Positions 50,756 through 55,719 of a stretch of DNA of 55,719 nt are shown here, one piece after another. The position numbers and the translations under genes were made by a program. The stretch is from Mycobacteriales bacterium. GTDB lineage: Bacteria > Actinomycetota > Actinomycetes > BP-191. Location: assembly GCA_035714365.1 (NCBI GenBank), contig DASTMB010000014.1, forward strand, positions 1 through 55,719, read 5' to 3'. The notes below the pieces were generated by a model. The model worked only from the letters and a program-made list of their open reading frames with translations, searched no databases and was not told the origin of the DNA. The first letter of the stretch is position 1; every line of letters starts with the position of its first letter.

Positions 50756-52111
50756 CTACGGCGTGATCGCGTCGTACGCCGCGTAGAGGCCCTTGCCGGT
50801 GCTCTGCCGCGAGATCGTGGCGTACGCCGACGTGGACTGCTTGGCCGTGCCGGAGGACGTGGCGCAGGTGGAGATGCAGCCGTCGGCGTAGCCGATGACG
50901 ACCCGGCCGTCCTTGGCCAGCGCGGTGTCCATGAAGTCGAGCAGGTTGCGGCAGGAGTTGGAGCCGCCGCCGTCCCAGATGCAGCCGCGCTGCACCGGGT
51001 CGGTGGAGACCTTCACCGTCTGCCACGTCACGCCGCCGTCGTAGGAGTACGAGGCGAAGAGGTTCCACACGCCGTTGTAGCCGTTCTCGAACGGCACGCC
51101 GGTGCCGGACTGCGAGCCGAGGAACGTCACCGCGACGCGGCCGTTGTCACCGGCGACGACGTTCTGGAACGTCGACGCGGTGATCGCCGGGGTCACGGTG
51201 TTCGAGAGGTCGGTGAGGTTCGTCCACGAGCCGTTGGCGCCGTGGTTGGTCGACTTCGCGACCATCGGGTGGTAGTTGCCGCCCTGCGCCCACGCCTCGT
51301 ACACCGTGTTGTCCGGCGTGGTCGCGACCGACGGGTCGAAGCCGCGGTCGGCCGAGACCGAGCCGTTGATCGTGTAGCTGCTCCACGTCAGGCCGTTGTT
51401 GGTGGTGATGCCGCCGCCGACCTGGCTGCCGCAGAAGTTGTTCGGCAGGTACGCGGTGCCGTCGGCCGAGACCTTCACGTGGCCGTGCAGGCTCATGCAG
51501 GCGCCGGAGACGACCATCGGGTTGCCGAACGTCAGGCCGCCGTTGAGGCTGGTCGCGCAGGCGTCGTAGCCGTTCTGCGCGCAGTAGTAGACGGCGCGGC
51601 TGTAGGTGGAGCCGATCGGCGCGCTGCCGTGCCACGGGCCGGACCCGATGGACTCGTGGTCGACCACGCCGGCGCAGCTGTTCGTCATCTGCTGCCAGCT
51701 CGTGCCGTCGTTGTCGGAGTACCAGAGGGTGCTGCACTCGCCGGCCAGGCCGCCCGCGAACGTGCGGCCGGTCACCGTGTCCGTCGAGAGGATCGGGTCG
51801 ATGTTGAGGATGCTGCCGGTGGGGGTGCGGTTGGTCCACGTCGCCGTGGCGGGGACGGTGGCGTCGTTGAACGTCACCTTGTAGGTCGAGGCGTATGCCT
51901 GGTACATCACCGCGCCGGTGTTGCGGTCGATGCCGATCGACGGCTCGCCGGCGTTGTTGGCGTTCGGCATCGACGACGGCGCGGCGTACGTCGCGAACGT
52001 CGGGGTGCCGGTGCCGGCGGTGGCGGTCGGCGAGGGGGTCGCGACGCCGACGACGGCCGCGGCGACCGCGACGACGCCGGCGAACACGGCGGCTCTGGTG
52101 CGCTTGCGCAT
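50756..52111 (-). CDS. Secreted sialidase-fold (BNR) protein
   Basis: A 451-residue exported protein. The signal peptide is TRAAVFAGVVAVAAAVVGVA. The body is a six-bladed propeller with Asp-box-like turns (YSDNDGTSWQQ, TNNGLTWSS, YSYDGGVTWQT) and GEPSIGIDRNTGAVMYQAYA. About eight Cys suggest disulfides (AGECST, TNSCAGV, CAQNGYDACA, GACMS, CIWDGG). Catalytic residues of true sialidases (Arg triad, Tyr/Glu) are not evident, so a binding or scaffold role is more likely. The ATG is eight bases from GGAG, with CCCCTAC just upstream. It is related in fold to the 30194 product but lacks the sorting tail. Confidence 0.83.
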   Translation of the reverse strand: MRKRTRAAVFAGVVAVAAAVVGVATPSPTATAGTGTPTFATYAAPSSMPNANNAGEPSIGIDRNTGAVMYQAYASTYKVTFNDATVPATATWTNRTPTGSILNIDPILSTDTVTGRTFAGGLAGECSTLWYSDNDGTSWQQMTNSCAGVVDHESIGSGPWHGSAPIGSTYSRAVYYCAQNGYDACATSLNGGLTFGNPMVVSGACMSLHGHVKVSADGTAYLPNNFCGSQVGGGITTNNGLTWSSYTINGSVSADRGFDPSVATTPDNTVYEAWAQGGNYHPMVAKSTNHGANGSWTNLTDLSNTVTPAITASTFQNVVAGDNGRVAVTFLGSQSGTGVPFENGYNGVWNLFASYSYDGGVTWQTVKVSTDPVQRGCIWDGGGSNSCRNLLDFMDTALAKDGRVVIGYADGCISTCATSSGTAKQSTSAYATISRQSTGKGLYAAYDAITP

Positions 52112-52138
52112 GACGGGGCTCCAGTAGTAGGGGAGGGA

Positions 52139-52155
52139 GTGAGACTGGTTCTCAC
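52139..52155. promoter_or_regulatory. Inverted repeat GTGAGA-N5-TCTCAC upstream of 52111
   Basis: GTGAGA (52139-52144) and TCTCAC (52150-52155) are exact reverse complements around CTGGT. It lies 28 bases upstream of the sialidase-like gene's start and may be an operator or a leader stem. The short A/T-rich stretch after it (52165-52190) could hold the divergent promoters. Confidence 0.4.
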
Positions 52156-52225
52156 GGTAGGCCCAAACCGGGCAAATCGGAAGATAGAGCGCGCTTACCC
52201 GCACGCCCGGGCGTTCCCACCCGTC

Positions 52226-52313
52226 GTGACGGTTGGGACCTAAGTCACAAGTTTCGGGAGACCTCGCCGGAAACGCCCCAGAGAGCCGGGATCCCGGAGA
52301 TGCTTCCGGGATC
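52226..52313 (+). promoter_or_regulatory. Structured leader of the repeat-protein gene
   Basis: GTGAC (52226-52230) pairs with GTCAC (52244-52248), and GATCCCGGA (52290-52298) pairs perfectly with TCCGGGATC (52305-52313). The stretch GGGACCTAAGTCACAAG at 52235-52251 looks unlike the surrounding DNA. It is a folded 5' UTR candidate for the gene starting at 52355. I cannot match it to a known riboswitch class by eye. Confidence 0.4.
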
Positions 52314-52354
52314 GCTGCCCGTGTTCTCGGGCGCCCTCCGAAGGGGGAAAGGCC

Positions 52355-55300
52355 ATGCTGGGTCGCACGACGAGCCGATCGGCGCGTACGGGCGCTAAGG
52401 GCCTTCCCGCCCGGGCACGGGCGCTGCTCGTGATCGCCGGGGTCGTGGCGGTCAGCGGCCTCGCCGCCGTCATCGCCGAGGCGGTGACGCCCCCCGCGTA
52501 CGCGGCGACCGCGGCGATCACGCCGAAGCTGTACTACATCGGCGACTCCGCGGGCTCGATCTACGAGTTCACCGTGAAGAACACGGGGACCACCGCGACC
52601 ATCGGCGCCGTCCAGATCAGCCGGCCCTCCACCGGCTGGTCGCTCAGCGGCTGCCCGACGCCCCCGACCGGGTGGACCGCCCAGCTCTCCGACCCGAAGT
52701 GCCGCTTCCGCAGCGCCACCGGCACCACCGACGACATCAAGCCCGGCCAGTCCCGCACGTTCTACGTCAAGGCCAAGACGGCCGCCGGCATCAACGACGT
52801 CGTCGGCACGTGGAGCGTCGTCGTCAGCAAGTCCAACCAGTTCGACAACACCAGCCTGCTCAAGACCGCGACCGCGGGCGGCGCCGGCCTGACGACCTAC
52901 CTCTACACCTTCGAGGTGAGCGGCGCGGTCGTCGCCGACCTCCCGTCGACGCCCAACGGCGCCTGCCCGGCCGTCAACAAGGCCGCGCTGGTCGGCTCCA
53001 CCAAGACCATCGTCGTCTGCGGCAAGAACCACGCCAGCTCGCCGCTCACCCCGACCGCCGCGCGCTCGACGCTCGGCGGCACGTTCGTGCAGACGCCGGG
53101 GACCTTCGCGTCCGCGCCGATCTCGGCCGGCAGCGGCACCGTCGTCCTCGCCAACTGGGTCGGCACCACCGTCAACGGCACCTACGGCAACGGCTACAAG
53201 GTCATCGCCGGCATCGGCTCGGCGGTCAACCGCACCTCGCCGCTGCGGACGTTCACCGGCTACTCGGCGACCAGCCACCCGCCGGTGGCCAACAACGACA
53301 CGTACTCGACCGACGAGGACACGCCGCTGACGGTGACCGCGCCGGGCGTGCTGGCCAACGACACCGACGCCGACGGCGACCCGCTGACCGCGTCGCTGAC
53401 CACCGCGCCGGCCAACGGCACCGCCACGGTCAACGCCGACGGCTCGTTCACCTACACGCCGAACGCGAACTTCAACGGCACCGACTCGTTCACCTACAAG
53501 GCGAACGACACGCACACCGACTCCGCCGCGGCGACCGTGTCGATCACGGTCAACGCCGTCAACGACGCGCCGGTCGCGGCGGCCGTCACCGACACCACCG
53601 CCGAGGACGCGCCGAAGAGCGTGACGCTGTCGGCGACGGACGTGGACGACGACGCGCTGGCGTTCTCGATCGTGACCGGGCCGGCGCACGGCTCGCTCGG
53701 GGCCGTCGGCACGCCGGACTGCACCGCGGCGAACTCCTGCACCGCGTCGGTCACCTACACGCCGGACGCCAACTACCACGGCGCCGACTCGTTCACCTAC
53801 AAGGTCAACGACGGCACCGCCGACTCGAACACCGCGACGGTCACGCTCACGGTGACCACGGTCAACGACACGCCGGCCGGCAGCAACGACGCGTACTCCA
53901 TCGACGAGGACACCGCGCTGCCGGTGACCGCGCCGGGCGTGCTAGCCAACGACACCGACGCCGACGGCGACACGCTGACGCCGGTGCTCGAGTCCGGCCC
54001 GGCCAACGGGTCGCTGACGCTGAACGCCGACGGGTCGTTCACCTACACGCCGAACGCGAACTACAACGGCACCGACTCGTTCGCCTACCACGCGACCGAC
54101 GGCACGGCCGACTCCGCCAGCACGACCGTGACCATCACCGTCAACGCGGTCAACGACGCGCCGGTCGCGGCGCCGGTGTCCGACTCCACCGCCGAGGACG
54201 CGCCGAAGAGCGTGACCCTGTCGGGGAGCGACGTGGACGACGACGCGCTGACGTTCGCCATCGTGACCGGGCCGGCGCACGGCTCGCTCGGCGCCATCGG
54301 CACGCCGGACTGCACCGCCCCGAACGCCTGCACGGCGACCGTCACCTACACCCCGGACGCGAACTACCACGGCGCCGACTCGTTCACCTTCCGGGTCAAC
54401 GACGGCACGGCGGACTCCAACGTCGCCACCGTGACGCTGACGGTGACGACGGTCAACGACACGCCCGCCGGCAGCAACGACTCGTACTCGACCGACGAGG
54501 ACACCCAGCTCGTCGTCTCGGCACCGGGTGTGCTGGGCAACGACACCGACGCCGACGGCGACACGCTGACGCCGGTGCTCGAGTCCGGCCCGGCCAACGG
54601 CTCGCTGACGCTGAACTCCGACGGCTCGTTCACCTACACGCCGAACGCGAACTACAACGGCACCGACTCGTTCGCCTACCACGCGACCGACGGCACCGCC
54701 GACTCCGCGAGCACGACCGTGACGATCACGGTCAACGCCGTCAACGACGCGCCGGCCGCGGCCGCGGTCTCCGACTCCACCGCGGAGGACGCGTCGAAGA
54801 GCGTGACCCTGTCGGGTACCGACGTGGACGACGACGCGCTGACGTTCGCGATCGTCACCGGCCCGGCGCACGGCTCGCTCGGCGCCGTCTCGGCCGCCGA
54901 CTGCACCGCGCCGAACGCCTGCACGGCGACGGTCACGTACACGCCGGACGCGAACTACCACGGCGCCGACTCGTTCACCTACAAGGCGGACGACGGCACC
55001 CTGGAGTCGAGCGCCGCCACCGTCACGCTGACCGTCACCTCGGTCAACGACGCCCCGGTCGCGACCGACGACTCGGTCGCGACGAACGAGGACACGCCGG
55101 CGTCGGTGAGCGCCGCCTCCGGCGTCCTCGCCAACGACACCGACGCCGACAGCGACCCGCTCACGGCGGTCCTGGTGACCGGCCCGGCGCACGGCACGCT
55201 GACGCTCAACGCGGACGGGTCGTACCTGTACACCCCGGCCGCCGACTACAACGGCCCCGACTCGTTCACCTACAAGGCGAACGACGGCACCGCCGACTCG

Positions 55301-55719
55301 AACGTCGCGACGGTCTCGATCACGGTCAACGCCGTCAACGACGCGCCGGTCGCGGCGCCGGTGTCCGACACGACGCTCGAGGACACCGCGAAGCCGGTCA
55401 CGCTCTCCGGCACCGACGTGGACGACAGCGCGCTGACGTTCGCGATCGTCACCGGCCCGGCCCACGGCTCGCTCGGCGCGATCGGCGCCCCGGTCTGCGC
55501 GACCGGCTGCACCGCGAGCGTCACCTACACGCCGGACGCGAACTACGCCGGCCCCGACTCGTTCACCTACAAGGTCAACGACGGCACCGTCGACTCCTCC
55601 GCCGCCACGGTCAGCCTGACCGTGACCGCGGTCAACGACGCGCCGGTCGCGGCCGACGACACGTACCAGACCATCCAGGACGCCGACCTCGTCGTCGCGG
55701 CGCCCGGCGTCCTCGGCAA
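52355..55719 (+). CDS. Giant secreted tandem-repeat (VCBS/cadherin-like) adhesin (3' partial)
   Basis: The coding frame is open from ATG 52355 to the window end (1121 codons) and continues beyond. A long signal region (ALLVIAGVVAVSGLAAVIAE, cleavage near AYAAT) precedes a 280-residue N-terminal part with YYIGDSAGSIYEFTVKNTGT and several Cys. From 53279 onward there are alternating Ig/cadherin-like repeats of 96-101 residues. Type A has DEDTPLTVTAPGVLANDTDA and DGSFTYTPNANFNGTDSFTY. Type B has EDAPKSVTLS, DVDDDALTF, GPAHGSLG, a Cys pair and YTPDANYHGADSFTY. Such arrays occur in calcium-stiffened adhesins and matrix proteins. The ATG follows AAGGGGGAAAGG. The C-terminal anchor or secretion signal lies outside the window. 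Confidence 0.88.
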   Translation, partial: MLGRTTSRSARTGAKGLPARARALLVIAGVVAVSGLAAVIAEAVTPPAYAATAAITPKLYYIGDSAGSIYEFTVKNTGTTATIGAVQISRPSTGWSLSGCPTPPTGWTAQLSDPKCRFRSATGTTDDIKPGQSRTFYVKAKTAAGINDVVGTWSVVVSKSNQFDNTSLLKTATAGGAGLTTYLYTFEVSGAVVADLPSTPNGACPAVNKAALVGSTKTIVVCGKNHASSPLTPTAARSTLGGTFVQTPGTFASAPISAGSGTVVLANWVGTTVNGTYGNGYKVIAGIGSAVNRTSPLRTFTGYSATSHPPVANNDTYSTDEDTPLTVTAPGVLANDTDADGDPLTASLTTAPANGTATVNADGSFTYTPNANFNGTDSFTYKANDTHTDSAAATVSITVNAVNDAPVAAAVTDTTAEDAPKSVTLSATDVDDDALAFSIVTGPAHGSLGAVGTPDCTAANSCTASVTYTPDANYHGADSFTYKVNDGTADSNTATVTLTVTTVNDTPAGSNDAYSIDEDTALPVTAPGVLANDTDADGDTLTPVLESGPANGSLTLNADGSFTYTPNANYNGTDSFAYHATDGTADSASTTVTITVNAVNDAPVAAPVSDSTAEDAPKSVTLSGSDVDDDALTFAIVTGPAHGSLGAIGTPDCTAPNACTATVTYTPDANYHGADSFTFRVNDGTADSNVATVTLTVTTVNDTPAGSNDSYSTDEDTQLVVSAPGVLGNDTDADGDTLTPVLESGPANGSLTLNSDGSFTYTPNANYNGTDSFAYHATDGTADSASTTVTITVNAVNDAPAAAAVSDSTAEDASKSVTLSGTDVDDDALTFAIVTGPAHGSLGAVSAADCTAPNACTATVTYTPDANYHGADSFTYKADDGTLESSAATVTLTVTSVNDAPVATDDSVATNEDTPASVSAASGVLANDTDADSDPLTAVLVTGPAHGTLTLNADGSYLYTPAADYNGPDSFTYKANDGTADSNVATVSITVNAVNDAPVAAPVSDTTLEDTAKPVTLSGTDVDDSALTFAIVTGPAHGSLGAIGAPVCATGCTASVTYTPDANYAGPDSFTYKVNDGTVDSSAATVSLTVTAVNDAPVAADDTYQTIQDADLVVAAPGVLG
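53279..55719 (+). repeat. Alternating A/B protein-coding tandem repeat, 591-bp period
   Basis: The repeat end motif VND(A/T)P begins at 53561, 53864, 54152, 54455, 54743, 55046, 55337 and 55634. Spacings alternate 303, 288, 303, 288, 303, 291 and 297 bases, so an A+B pair spans 591 bases, with one 594. The second and third pairs are nearly identical at nucleotide level, indicating recent duplication. The array continues past the window. Confidence 0.9.

Noticed and set aside
52226-52313. Known riboswitch (c-di-GMP, c-di-AMP, cobalamin or SAM)
   Set aside because: The diagnostic core sequences of these classes are not present by eye; kept only as a structured-leader candidate.
53942-55465. 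507-residue minus-strand frame opposite the tandem repeats
   Set aside because: It is Arg/Val/Gly-rich text mirrored from the repeat on the plus strand, with no start context or motif. The plus-strand frame shows coherent VCBS-like domains.
53279-55719. Possible CRISPR or satellite array
   Set aside because: The repeats are 288-303 bp, in frame and translate to Ig/cadherin-like domains, so they are protein-coding.

Overview
The window is about 56 kb of very GC-rich, densely coding DNA from an actinobacterium. The evidence is the strong G/C bias at third codon positions, frequent GTG starts, ATGA/GTGA stop-start overlaps, and two typical actinobacterial blocks: a cytidine-deaminase-like gene with era, recO and uppS, and dgt-dnaG-rpoD. 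I cannot name the genus. There is no rRNA, CRISPR array, transposase, integrase or phage gene. Two tRNA genes lie face to face at about 41.9 kb.

Layout. 0-8.2 kb: the end of a secreted LVIVD-repeat protein, a KdpDE-like two-component pair without kdpFABC, an ArsR/SufR-like regulator divergent from a DUF2231 membrane protein with a palindromic operator between them, folE, and a large membrane-anchored vWA protein. 8.2-9.07 kb: a long gap without a believable gene. 9.07-12.7 kb: four exported proteins of unknown function on the minus strand, in two related pairs separated by strong hairpins. 13.0-16.7 kb: a STAS protein overlapping an ECF sigma factor tail-to-tail, an SGNH hydrolase, an amidohydrolase and a DUF4242 protein. 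16.7-25.7 kb: a housekeeping block (era, recO, uppS, a bcp-type peroxiredoxin, glyS) with small membrane proteins, a lipoprotein and a tandem pair of double-GNAT genes, one of them frameshifted. 25.7-32.1 kb: four consecutive tiny secreted Cys-containing proteins (a fifth lies at 32.0 kb), ppdK, a DUF218 protein and a sialidase-fold surface protein. 32.2-36.6 kb: dgt, dnaG and rpoD. 36.7-45 kb: an ABC exporter, a subtilase, a zinc-ribbon protein, topoisomerase IB, stress-type small proteins, tRNAs, two methyltransferases, a GGDEF protein and a GNAT. 45.0-55.7 kb: five consecutive exported proteins, comprising a small secreted protein, a 1198-residue transglycosylase/golvesin/SGNH fusion, a PET-hydrolase-type cutinase, a sialidase-fold protein, and a giant tandem-repeat adhesin-like protein that runs off the window.

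How it fits together. Core replication, transcription, translation and isoprenoid genes alternate with a large exoproteome of beta-propellers, esterases, repeat proteins and small Cys-containing proteins. Several minus-strand exported genes share a CCCTAC leader motif, and two paralogues have similar folded leaders. A GGTGA-N4-TCACC dyad occurs twice near 12.85 kb, exactly 32 bp apart, and once ahead of the vWA gene. These repeated signals suggest coordinated control of surface proteins. The most interesting items are the paired exported families with structured leaders (9-13 kb), the small Cys-protein cluster, the PET-hydrolase-like enzyme with a mixed active site, and the three-domain transglycosylase-esterase.
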